Assembly (NCBI RefSeq): GCF_001673405.1
Contig: NZ_LZLV01000093.1
Location: 1-64,000 of the forward strand
From: Mycobacterium sp. 1245111.1
Lineage (GTDB): Bacteria; Actinomycetota; Actinomycetes; Mycobacteriales; Mycobacteriaceae
Direction of reading: 5' to 3'
Length of the DNA: 64,000 nt
Shown here: one piece after another, positions 47,117 to 55,327 of the stretch
How positions within the stretch are numbered: the stretch's first letter is position 1
Layout: each line of letters starts with the position of its first letter
Made by a program: the position numbers and the translations under genes
The notes under the pieces: generated by a model
What the model saw: only the letters and a program-made list of their open reading frames with translations
Told to the model about the DNA's origin: nothing
The model's database searches: none

Positions 47117-48633
47117 TGGCACGCCAACTGACCACCAAAGTCCAACTCTCGGGCTACCGACTTGGGGTGCGCCGCATCGAACAAGGCGTCACCCGCCGCG
47201 ACACCAGCCTCAACACCAGCCCCTTCTCACCGCAGACCGTCGCGTTCTCCGTCGGGATCTTCCTGGCGGCGATCATCGTGGGCGCCGGCTTCTTGATGTC
47301 GGTATTCTCCTCGCGCGCCGACCGCAACGGCGCCAGTATCGTGATCACGAAATCCGGTGGCATGTATGTGATGTTCGACCACAGTCTGCACCCGGTCACC
47401 AACCTGGCCTCGGCGCGGTTGATCGTCAACAGCGCCGACATCCCCAAGGTTGTCAAGGACGACACCCTCGCCGGCCAACCCCGCGGCCAACTGATGGGCA
47501 TCCCGTCCGCGCCGAACAATCTGGCCCAGCGCACCGATGACACCGCCCAGTGGACCGCCTGCGACAAGCACAGCGACACCTCAGATCTGTCGCTGACCAA
47601 AACCGATGCACTGTCCACCACCCTGATCGCCGGCACAGACACACTCACCTCGGCGGTCGAACCGCTGCGCCACGACGACGCGATCCTGGTCAAACTCGAA
47701 TCCGAACCCAACCAGCTATGGATGGTCTACAAGGGGGAGCGCACCCTCATCGGCCCCCAGGACCTGGCCACCAAATCAGCTCTCGGCCTCGAACCCAAGA
47801 GCGCGGAACACGCCATCCCGATCTCGCTGGGACTGTTCAACGCCATCCCCGCCGCACCCAGCCTGACCACCCCCTACATCGCCGACCGCCGCCAGGTGAA
47901 CCCCGGCATGCCGACCGTCAGCAACGGCGACGTCATCATGACCAGCAACGCCGCCGGTGACCGCGAATACCGCGTCGCACTGCAATCAGGAGTCCAGCAG
48001 GTTCCCGAATTCGTTGCGCAACTGCTCATCAACACCGGCAGCAAGCAGGTCACCACGATCGACCCGTCCGAGTTGGCCAAGCAGAAACTCGCCAGCGACA
48101 TCAACGTCGCCAACTACCCCGACCGGGCGCCGACATTCCGGCAACCCCACGTGCTGTGCTGGTCCTGGATCAAAGGCGCACGCGCCCAACACGCCGACAC
48201 CACGATCCTCACTGGGGAAGCGCTGCCCATCTCCGCCGACAACGTCAGCAAGGTTGTGCCGCTGCTGAAATCGACCGTTCCCTCCGAGACCGCTAACGCC
48301 GCCTACACCGCGCCCGGCAAAGGATGGTTCATCCGCGTCACCGGCAGCTCGCCCGACTCCCGCGCCGCCGAACAACTGATGTACATCGACGACACCGGTG
48401 TGCGCTACGCCATCGGCCCCGACAGCCAAGGCAAATACGACGACGCCGTCAAGGCCCTCGGCCTGGGCACCCGCGACCCAATGCTGATCCCGTGGGCGAT
48501 CGCCAAGCTGTATGCGCCCGGATCCACGCTGTCGCGACAAGCCGCGCTGACCGTGCACGGGCTGCTACCCGACGACTTCAGCCAAAAAGCGATCCCGCTC
48601 AACCCTGACCAGGCCGCAGCGCCGCCCAGCTAG
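47116..48633 (+). CDS. eccB: EccB, ESX membrane core component
   Basis: 505 aa. The N terminus has the family signature RQLTTKVQLSGYRLGVRRIE, one membrane helix (VAFSVGIFLAAIIVGAGFLM, residues about 42-61), then a large extracytoplasmic part with the repeat domains of EccB (VMFDHSLHPVTNLASARLIV; LAGQPRGQLMGIPSAP) and the long C-terminal section with two Cys (AQWTACDKH and PHVLCWSW) that likely pair. EccB forms the periplasmic face of the ESX core with EccC, EccD and EccE. Spacing to eccC is 56 bp with its own GGGGGAG site. Confidence 0.95.
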   Translation: MARQLTTKVQLSGYRLGVRRIEQGVTRRDTSLNTSPFSPQTVAFSVGIFLAAIIVGAGFLMSVFSSRADRNGASIVITKSGGMYVMFDHSLHPVTNLASARLIVNSADIPKVVKDDTLAGQPRGQLMGIPSAPNNLAQRTDDTAQWTACDKHSDTSDLSLTKTDALSTTLIAGTDTLTSAVEPLRHDDAILVKLESEPNQLWMVYKGERTLIGPQDLATKSALGLEPKSAEHAIPISLGLFNAIPAAPSLTTPYIADRRQVNPGMPTVSNGDVIMTSNAAGDREYRVALQSGVQQVPEFVAQLLINTGSKQVTTIDPSELAKQKLASDINVANYPDRAPTFRQPHVLCWSWIKGARAQHADTTILTGEALPISADNVSKVVPLLKSTVPSETANAAYTAPGKGWFIRVTGSSPDSRAAEQLMYIDDTGVRYAIGPDSQGKYDDAVKALGLGTRDPMLIPWAIAKLYAPGSTLSRQAALTVHGLLPDDFSQKAIPLNPDQAAAPPS

Positions 48634-48689
48634 CCACCCAGCACCCGAACCGACCTCAGACCGAACAACGCAGGGGGAGAACACTTCCG

Positions 48690-51600
48690 ATGGCCACCGA
48701 ACCGTTCACCGCGCCACCGCTGACCATGCCTCAACTGGACACCCAGACCGTGGTCGTACCCGACCCGGAAACCCTCGAGGAACAAGCCTCAGGCCCGCTG
48801 CTCATGCGCCTGGTGCCCGCCCTCATCGGCCTGGTGATGGTCAGCTTCGTGGTGATGATGGTTATGACCGGGATGCGCGTCATGTCGCCCTACATGCTGA
48901 TGATGCCGATGATGGCCGTCGTCGGCGCCCTGGGCTACCTCGGTGTCGGAGGCGCCGGCGGCGGCTCGATGAGCGAGCTGAACATCAAACGCAAGAACTA
49001 CCAACTGCAGCTGCGTGAGCGCCGCAAGCTCGCTCACCAACACGGCCGCCAGATCCACGCGCTGCAGTCGCGGGTCTACCCCCACCCCGACACCTTGTTG
49101 TCGCGGGTCGGCATGCGCTCAGCACCCGGCGCCCGCGGCGGCACCCCCTCTATGTGGACCGTGCGCCCAGAACCGGCCCAGCAAGGCGACAACGACGACG
49201 ACGTGCCCGAAGCCGCCCGCCCGTGGCTGACCGCCCGCATCGGGGTCGGCATCACCCGCGTCCTCCCTGCGGTCAAAGGCATGGACGAGAACCGCCAGCC
49301 CATCGACGAGCAGCTCGAACCCTTCACCGCCGCGGCCTACCGCCGCTTCCTGCGCACCCAGAAGTTCGTCACCAACTCCCCACTGGGACTGAGCCTTCGG
49401 GAGCTGCCCGCCTACGGTTTCCGCGGCGACGCCGCCGCCGTGCTGGGCCTGGCCCGCGCCGTCATCGTGTCGCTGATCTACAACTCCTCACCCAAAGACC
49501 TTGCCATCGGCCTGATCTGTGACAACCCCAACCGGCAGGAATGGGACTGGCTCAAATGGGTGCCGCACGCCCAGTCCCGGGCCCGCGCCGACCGCTCGGG
49601 CACCGCCCGCCTGGCGTGGCGGTCAGTCTCCGAGTTCGCCACCGAATACGTGTGGGGCGGAGCCAGCCACACCGTCGTCTTCATCGACACCCCAGACTCC
49701 GAAGTCGCCCTGCCCGCAGGGTTTTCCGCCGACGACACCACCTTCGTGGTGCTGCGCTCGATCAGCGAATCGCTCACCGAGACCGCCGGCCGGCTGCGCG
49801 TCACCGCATCCCGGCAGCTCTCGACACCGGCGAAAAAGAACTTCGCCCACGCCGATCAGGTCAGCGTCATGACCGCCCGCCTGATCGCGCAGAAGATGAG
49901 CCGCTACCGCCCACCCAACTGGGACGGCGCCGAAACAGAAACCACGGTCGAAGCAGCCGCGCTGAACTTCCTCGAGGCGGTCGGAATCACCGGCGATCTC
50001 GACTCCTACGATCCGCGCACCCGCTGGCAGCGAAACTCCGTCGACTCGCACTTCGAGGTGCCGATCGGTTTCCGCTCCACCGAAAATTACGAGCCCACCA
50101 AAGATCTCGTCACCCTCGACTTCGGTGAAGCATCGGTCCAAGGCACCGGTCTACACGGCGCGATCCAGGGCGTCACTGGCTCGGGTAAGAGCTATCTACT
50201 CAACGGAATCGTGCTGTCGCTGTGCACCATGTTTGGCCCCGACAAGGTCAACCTGATCCTGATGGACTTCAAGGGCGGAGCGACCTTCGCCGACTACGAA
50301 CACCTGCCCCACGTGGTCGCCAACATCACCAACCTCGTTCAAGAAGAAGAACTTGTCGAACGCGCCGGCGAGGTCATCGAAGGTGAAATCATCCGCCGCG
50401 AAACGTATCTGCGTGAAATCAAAGCCAAAGACGTCGTCGCCTACCGCAAAATGCGCGCCGCCAACCCGGACAAATACCCGCCGCTGCCCGACCTGTTCAT
50501 CATCGTCGACGAATTCCGCGAGTTCATGGAAACCCACAAGGAAAAGGGCTACCTGAAACTGCTCACCCGCACCGGCGCGGTCGGACGAAGCCTCGGAATG
50601 CACATCATCCCGTGCTCGCAGTACATCGACCAGTCACTGCTGCAGGACCTCATGGAGCACCTGACATTCGGTATCTCGTTGACCACGCAGACCGGTCAAA
50701 GCTCCCGCGCGGTCCTCAAAGACACCGAGGCCGCCAAAGATCTGCCCATGGGCAAAGGTGCGGCCATCGTGCGCCGCAACACCGGTGAACGCCTCACCAA
50801 CTTCATCAGCTTCGACGTCGAGGCGCCCTACGTCACCTCCCGAACCGCGGCGGCCGCCGCGGCACCGACGGCCGACGAACCCTCCGCGCTGCGACTGCAC
50901 CGCTTCAACCTGGCCAACACCTTCGACGTGGACACCGAAGTCGCTGCTGTTGAACAGAAACCAGAAGCGCGCCGGGCAGATCAGGTCAAGATGCGCGACG
51001 CGCTGCTGCAGCGGCTCGCGAAGTTTGACGACGTGAAAGCCCTCGAGCTGTGGAAGCCCACACTGCGCGCACCGATCACCTACGCCGACGTCGACATCGA
51101 ACCGGCGACGTCGGCGCGCCTGGAGATTCGGCTCGGCGACAGCGACGCACCCCGCCTGCACCGCCGGCTGCCTTACGCCATCACCCCCGAAGGAGCCAAG
51201 GCGCACATCCGCGTCGTGGGCCGCGGACACTCCGGGCGCACCACCGCGATCGAAGCGATCATCGCCGGCGCCGCGCGGGCCTACACGGCCTCGTTCTGCT
51301 CGTTCTACCTCGTCGACTTCGCCGGCGCGAAGCTCGGCGAGATGGAAGACATGCCCAACGTCGGCGGTTACGCACGCAAGACCGACGCCGACAAAGTCGC
51401 GCGCCTCGTCGGTGAAGCGTTCCGGCTCATCGACATTCGCGAGCGTGAATTCGGAACACGAAAGGCCGTCACCTCGCTGGATCAGTACTTCGCCTCGCGG
51501 GCGGCCGAGCCCGTCGCCGATGACCCCTATGGGCATTTCTTCCTCGTGATCGACGGCTTCCCGAGCTATATCGAGGAAAACGAACGCGCCAAGGAAACCT

Positions 51601-52895
51601 TCCACCGGCTCCTCAACGACGGTGGCCGCCTGGGCGTGCACTTGATCGTCTCCGCGGAATCCCAGGCGAAGATTCCGCTGAAAATGGGTGACTCCTTCGG
51701 CACCACGATTCAGCTGGCTGTGGAAGACCCCAACTCGGTGTCTGGGCTCGGCCAACGCCAAAAGGCGCTGCTGAAAACGATGCCCGACGGGCAGCCCGGC
51801 CGCTGCGTCGACCTCGAACGCGGTCTGGCCGCCCGCCTGGTCATGCCGATCTTCGATCGCATCGAGCCGATCGGCATCCAGGAGGGCAACCCCGTTTATG
51901 ACGCCCACGCTGATTACAGCGCCGGCATCCAGGCGTTCGTCACCGCGATGCAGCAACTCCACACTGACCCCGCCGGCGAGCAGCTGCGCGCGCCGCGCGT
52001 CGACCCCGCCCCGCCGCTGATCGACTACAACACCATCTGGGAGGTCTACGACCGCTACCGCCAGCAGCTGTGCGAACGCGCCATCGGCCATACCCCCACG
52101 GGCACAGAGTTCTCCACCTGGTGGGCGACCCGAAGCCCCCGCGACAAGCACCTGCCGATCGGTGTTAGCACCGAAGATCTGCGGATCGTGACCCTCACCG
52201 ACGCGACGTCTCCGCACCTGCTCGCAGTCGGCGAGAAAGGCAAGGGAGCGACCTCACTGCTGCGCGGCCTGATCAATTCCATCGTCCAGCAGTACACCCC
52301 CGAGCAAGCCCAAATCGTGGTGCTGGAAAGCAAATACGCGCTGCTGACCGAGCAGGAAGAACTCGCCAAGCGGGGCTATCTGATGGGCTACGCCAGCGAC
52401 ACAACCTCTGTTGGGCCTGTGGTGGCGAAGGTGAAAGCAGAGATTGAGCGCCGCAAACCCAGCATGGATCAGAACCTCACCGCCGCCATGATCCGCGATC
52501 GGTCCTGGTACACGGGACCGCAGGTCTTCGTCATCATCGACGGCATCCAGTCGTTCGTCTCCACCGGATACGGTGCGGCCAACCCGGTCGACCCGATCGC
52601 TGAACTGATGGAAGGCCGCAACGATTTGGGCCTGCACGTCTACGTCACCGGGCCCGCGAACGGCTTCGCCACGACACGGCAGATGTCGCGAATGCACAAG
52701 GCACTCGCGAACGCGCTCACCACGACGCTGCTGTTCTCCGGTCCCGTCGCCGAAGGCACCCTATGGCCGGGAACGGGTATCAAATTCGCACAGCGACGCG
52801 CCGGCCAAGCGGCTCTCATCGACGCCGAAACGATGGTCCCCGAGGTCATTCAGACGGCCCACGCTCGACCGTGGGACGAACCGGCCCGGGGCTGA
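48690..52895 (+). CDS. eccC: EccC, FtsK/SpoIIIE-type motor ATPase of the ESX system
   Basis: 1401 aa as one chain, like EccC of ESX-3/ESX-4 rather than the split form of ESX-1. Two membrane helices lie at residues 35-90 (LVPALIGLVMVSFVVMMVMT; PYMLMMPMMAVVGALGYLGV). The DUF-like stalk domain follows. Three ATPase domains: D1 with GVTGSGKS near 494 and LFIIVDEFREF near 602; D2 with GRGHSGRT near 844 and FFLVIDGFPSY; D3 with GEKGKGAT near 1181 and VFVIIDGIQSF. Only D1 has the intact Walker B glutamate, as in other EccC proteins, where D2 and D3 bind substrate tails and regulate. It is the energising component that recognises Esx dimers. Confidence 0.96.
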   Translation: MATEPFTAPPLTMPQLDTQTVVVPDPETLEEQASGPLLMRLVPALIGLVMVSFVVMMVMTGMRVMSPYMLMMPMMAVVGALGYLGVGGAGGGSMSELNIKRKNYQLQLRERRKLAHQHGRQIHALQSRVYPHPDTLLSRVGMRSAPGARGGTPSMWTVRPEPAQQGDNDDDVPEAARPWLTARIGVGITRVLPAVKGMDENRQPIDEQLEPFTAAAYRRFLRTQKFVTNSPLGLSLRELPAYGFRGDAAAVLGLARAVIVSLIYNSSPKDLAIGLICDNPNRQEWDWLKWVPHAQSRARADRSGTARLAWRSVSEFATEYVWGGASHTVVFIDTPDSEVALPAGFSADDTTFVVLRSISESLTETAGRLRVTASRQLSTPAKKNFAHADQVSVMTARLIAQKMSRYRPPNWDGAETETTVEAAALNFLEAVGITGDLDSYDPRTRWQRNSVDSHFEVPIGFRSTENYEPTKDLVTLDFGEASVQGTGLHGAIQGVTGSGKSYLLNGIVLSLCTMFGPDKVNLILMDFKGGATFADYEHLPHVVANITNLVQEEELVERAGEVIEGEIIRRETYLREIKAKDVVAYRKMRAANPDKYPPLPDLFIIVDEFREFMETHKEKGYLKLLTRTGAVGRSLGMHIIPCSQYIDQSLLQDLMEHLTFGISLTTQTGQSSRAVLKDTEAAKDLPMGKGAAIVRRNTGERLTNFISFDVEAPYVTSRTAAAAAAPTADEPSALRLHRFNLANTFDVDTEVAAVEQKPEARRADQVKMRDALLQRLAKFDDVKALELWKPTLRAPITYADVDIEPATSARLEIRLGDSDAPRLHRRLPYAITPEGAKAHIRVVGRGHSGRTTAIEAIIAGAARAYTASFCSFYLVDFAGAKLGEMEDMPNVGGYARKTDADKVARLVGEAFRLIDIREREFGTRKAVTSLDQYFASRAAEPVADDPYGHFFLVIDGFPSYIEENERAKETFHRLLNDGGRLGVHLIVSAESQAKIPLKMGDSFGTTIQLAVEDPNSVSGLGQRQKALLKTMPDGQPGRCVDLERGLAARLVMPIFDRIEPIGIQEGNPVYDAHADYSAGIQAFVTAMQQLHTDPAGEQLRAPRVDPAPPLIDYNTIWEVYDRYRQQLCERAIGHTPTGTEFSTWWATRSPRDKHLPIGVSTEDLRIVTLTDATSPHLLAVGEKGKGATSLLRGLINSIVQQYTPEQAQIVVLESKYALLTEQEELAKRGYLMGYASDTTSVGPVVAKVKAEIERRKPSMDQNLTAAMIRDRSWYTGPQVFVIIDGIQSFVSTGYGAANPVDPIAELMEGRNDLGLHVYVTGPANGFATTRQMSRMHKALANALTTTLLFSGPVAEGTLWPGTGIKFAQRRAGQAALIDAETMVPEVIQTAHARPWDEPARG

Positions 52896-52906
52896 CACCC
52901 ACACCA

Positions 52907-52977
52907 CACCGCCCGCCGCCACAGCAGTTGCACCCCGAAACGGGCAGGGGTCGCGACAGCTGCAGCGGCGGGCGGTG
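52907..52977. terminator. Inverted repeat between converging eccC and the gene at 52988
   Basis: Perfect 13-bp arms CACCGCCCGCCGC (52907-52919) and GCGGCGGGCGGTG (52965-52977) with a 45-base loop that itself can fold (CAGCTGCAG region). It fills the 92-bp gap between the converging genes and probably ends transcription from both sides. Confidence 0.7.
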
Positions 52978-52987
52978 CCGTATCCGG

Positions 52988-53731
52988 CTAGTCGACCGAA
53001 TCCGGGTGCGGGGCCGCAGCGATGCCCTGATTGGCGTGCGCGTGCCGCAGACGCTCATACAGCGTCTCGGCGAATCCGTCGGCGAACGTCTCCACCACTT
53101 CCAGATGCTCATTGATCGACGCGATCTGTTCACGGGTGATGTCAAATGCGAACAGCCCGAGGTGATTACGAATCAAGTCGGCATTGGCGGGATTCAAACT
53201 CGACATCATGTGATTGACACCGTGATACCGGGCGTGATTGACCTCGAATTCACTGGCGGCGACAGCCTCTGCGGGGGGCTTGTAAGCCGTTAAATCGATC
53301 ACCGTCGCCTGTGGCCGTGTGTAATGCCCGTCGTTGAAATCCACGAGGCGCGAGCCTTCGATCACCTTGACGGTGCGCCCCGGGACACGGTGTTTGACGA
53401 TCAGCGTCAGGTGTTTGTCGGGCTCGCCGGCTATGTCGGAGGAGTTGAGATCAACCTCCGCTTTCTCCAATGTGCCGTCGAAACTGCGGCCCCAGCGCAT
53501 GCGACCGTTAGTTAGCCGGACGTAGCCCGGAACAGTCGCGTGATGAACGTAGACGTACTGACTGCGGCCGGTGAGCGCCCAAAAACTGGCGTCCGGCGCC
53601 TCGGCGTTAGCCCACACGACGGAGTCGTCATTGAGGACGCCGTGTCGGTACAACTTGGCGAAATCGCTGAAGCTCTGGGCCAGGACGTGCGCTTCCGCCC
53701 CTGCAGGGCTGGCGTAGATGTAAGCCTTCAT
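52988..53731 (-). CDS. Hypothetical protein
   Basis: 247 aa from the ATG at 53731. It reads MKAYIYASPAGAEAHVLAQS, then NDDSVVWANAEAPDASFWAL, then a beta-rich middle (VYVHHATVPGYVRLTNGRMR; LTLIVKHRVPGRTVKVIEGS) and a helical C terminus (DITREQIASINEHLEVVETF). No family is recognised. It is a monocistronic gene between the two transfer operons, facing eccC, and flanked by the candidate transfer origin on its upstream side. A regulator or relaxosome accessory is conceivable but not shown. Confidence 0.65.
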   Translation of the reverse strand: MKAYIYASPAGAEAHVLAQSFSDFAKLYRHGVLNDDSVVWANAEAPDASFWALTGRSQYVYVHHATVPGYVRLTNGRMRWGRSFDGTLEKAEVDLNSSDIAGEPDKHLTLIVKHRVPGRTVKVIEGSRLVDFNDGHYTRPQATVIDLTAYKPPAEAVAASEFEVNHARYHGVNHMMSSLNPANADLIRNHLGLFAFDITREQIASINEHLEVVETFADGFAETLYERLRHAHANQGIAAAPHPDSVD

Positions 53732-53895
53732 GAAACGCAAATTAGCGCCGTTGACCGCTCCAGGGCCGCATTAGGGGCGTGTTAGGGCCAGTTTGTGGCA
53801 GTGGTGGGGCGTAGGCAGGGGAGGGATTGGGGTGGCTGGCTGCGAATCGGGGACGCAGGAGGGCCGAACGCGGCGAGCTAAGCACTGCTATACGC

Positions 53896-53998
53896 GGGTG
53901 CACAGCACCCGGTGCAAGCCCAGCAACACACACTTGGACACACACGGCACCAGGGAAAACGTGTGTGTCATGGGAAGGAGCGCTTTACACGAAAGCGC
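53896..53998. other. Cluster of three inverted repeats, candidate oriT
   Basis: Three perfect inverted repeats in about 100 bp: GGGTGC-ACA-GCACCC (53896-53910), GACACACACG-N13-CGTGTGTGTC (53937-53946 and 53960-53969) and GCGCTTT-ACACG-AAAGCGC (53980-53998). Clustered inverted repeats in a noncoding stretch beside transfer genes are typical of transfer origins, where relaxase and accessory proteins bind. No relaxase gene was recognised in the window, so the assignment is tentative. Confidence 0.42.
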
Positions 53999-54465
53999 CG
54001 CCGGCGCCACAGCCATTAGGGCGCCCCGTCGACGTGCTCAGGGTCGCCCTGGTGGGACATATGTGACACATGGGGTCGCTGTGGGGAGCGGCGCTGCGAC
54101 ACCCGAACAGGGCGCGCGCGCCAGGCCTAACCCGCGGCCAATGTGCCGTCCGTCGCGCCGCCGCCGCATCCAGGCCCGGCAGCTCGAGAACTTCGCAGTC
54201 CCTGGGACAGGGAGTAGACGATAGCGCCGGCCACCGACACCACTCGCGCTCGAAGCGCTGCGACACCGGCGCTGCCTTTGCTGACGCACTCACCCGGTCG
54301 ATGGCATAACCGCCCGGGCGCACCGACCGCGCTCCCGCCCTGACTCGCCGGCCGGCACCGACTCCTCGGGGTCGGGTGAAGGCTCTCCTGGCGGCGTGGG
54401 CCGGCCCGTCCGGGAGTGCTGAGCGCCGACGTTGACGCGCCACGATTGCACCTCCACGCACCCAA

Positions 54466-54489
54466 AAAACGAGACGCCGAAAGTGGGCG
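54466..54489 (+). promoter_or_regulatory. 24-bp element shared with the ESX operon upstream region
   Basis: AAAACGAGACGCCGA followed by AAGTGGGCG differs from 36496-36519 (AAAACGAGACGCCGA, GAATGGGCG) at only two positions. It lies 170 bp before the first gene of the conjugation operon. Only one copy is present here, against three iterons at the ESX side. Confidence 0.72.
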
Positions 54490-54658
54490 GATCGTCGAAA
54501 AACTTTGTGGCACTTAAAAGTGTCGGATCGCAAACCGCTCACCCGCCGTTGTTACGTTCCCCGCGTGAACAGCCGCCAGCCGGCACCGTTCACCCCCAAC
54601 ACCGGGGGCCAAGCGCGCACCGCGCACCGCGAGGAAGAGCAACGGGGGAGCGTCCCAC

Positions 54659-54979
54659 ATGATCCACATCATCGATTCCGCGGTGACCGCGATGACGCTG
54701 CACGCCGACACCGTACGAATCCTGGCTGACATCTCCAGCGACGGAACGTCCAACGGATCGATCATCTCAATCGTGCGCAAGGTCGTGGCGGCAGTCGCCG
54801 TCATCGGCGGCGGAGGGTTCGGCATCCACGCCCTGCGTGTCCAGATGGCCAAGGAACCCGGCAAGACCAAAAACCTGATGGAGGAAGCGAAGTCCTTCGC
54901 CCTCTTCGAAGGCCTCATGGCCGTCGTCTGGGTGATCGCCGAAGTCGCGGCCAACGTCTTCGGCGGCGCCGCGAGCTGA
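54659..54979 (+). CDS. Small two-span membrane protein, first gene of the conjugation operon
   Basis: 106 aa, ATG at 54659 after GGGGGAG. After a polar start come two hydrophobic helices: KVVAAVAVIGGGGFGIHALR (about 41-60) and ALFEGLMAVVWVIAEVAANV (about 81-100), joined by a charged loop (VQMAKEPGKTKNLMEEAKSF). Size, two helices and first place before tcpE-, virB4- and virB6-like genes suggest a VirB2/pilin-like or TcpD-like membrane component. The match is by layout, not by sequence family. Confidence 0.65.
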   Translation: MIHIIDSAVTAMTLHADTVRILADISSDGTSNGSIISIVRKVVAAVAVIGGGGFGIHALRVQMAKEPGKTKNLMEEAKSFALFEGLMAVVWVIAEVAANVFGGAAS

Positions 54980-55011
54980 CCCAGTCCACTCACTGACTCA
55001 AGGCAAAACTC

Positions 55012-55320
55012 ATGCGGCTATCCCGGATCTTCAACGGCGTCGAGCGAATCGACGTCGAGTGGACCATCCTCGGCCAACGCTATCGACTGCCGTCGATGAC
55101 CCTCATGGTCGGCGCTCTGCTGGCCGGTGTCGCGATCGCCACCGTCAGCTCCGCATGGCTCGGCGCAGCGGTCGCCGCACCCGCCGCGGCCGCCGTCATC
55201 TACGCCAACTGGCGCCTCAACCAAATGGACCAGGCCGGCGCCCTCGGCGAAATCACCCAGCTCGCTTTGTTGTGGCGCACTGCCCGCCGGCCCTACATCA
55301 CCAACACCACAAGGATCTGA
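55012..55320 (+). CDS. TcpE/VirB3-like membrane protein
   Basis: 102 aa. Start FNGVERIDVEWTILGQRYRL, two close hydrophobic helices (TLMVGALLAGVAIATVSS and LGAAVAAPAAAAVIYANW), then a polar end. The family pattern (short N terminus, hairpin of two helices, aromatic WTI..QRYRLPS entry) fits TcpE/PrgI/VirB3-type proteins that sit directly before the VirB4 ATPase in Gram-positive transfer operons. Here virB4 starts 7 bp downstream. Assignment by size, topology and order. Confidence 0.7.
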   Translation: MRLSRIFNGVERIDVEWTILGQRYRLPSMTLMVGALLAGVAIATVSSAWLGAAVAAPAAAAVIYANWRLNQMDQAGALGEITQLALLWRTARRPYITNTTRI

Positions 55321-55327
55321 CTTTCCT

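Larger units (their letters stand above)
53732..54658. other. Long noncoding region before the conjugation operon
   Basis: 927 bp with no supported gene; frames of 60-180 codons on both strands lack ribosome sites and domains. It holds a partial copy of the recurrent motif (53882-53893), the inverted-repeat cluster at 53896-53998, a short palindrome ATGTGACACAT near 54061, the shared 24-bp element at 54466-54489 and, at the right end, GGGGGAG for the first gene of the operon. Confidence 0.6.

Noticed and set aside
50634-52217. 527-codon frame antisense to eccC
   Set aside because: Typical antisense shadow of a GC-rich gene with conserved ATPase motifs on the other strand.
53732-54430. Several 60-180-codon frames in the long gap before the conjugation operon
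   Set aside because: No ribosome sites, no domains, mutually overlapping on both strands, and they cover the inverted-repeat cluster.
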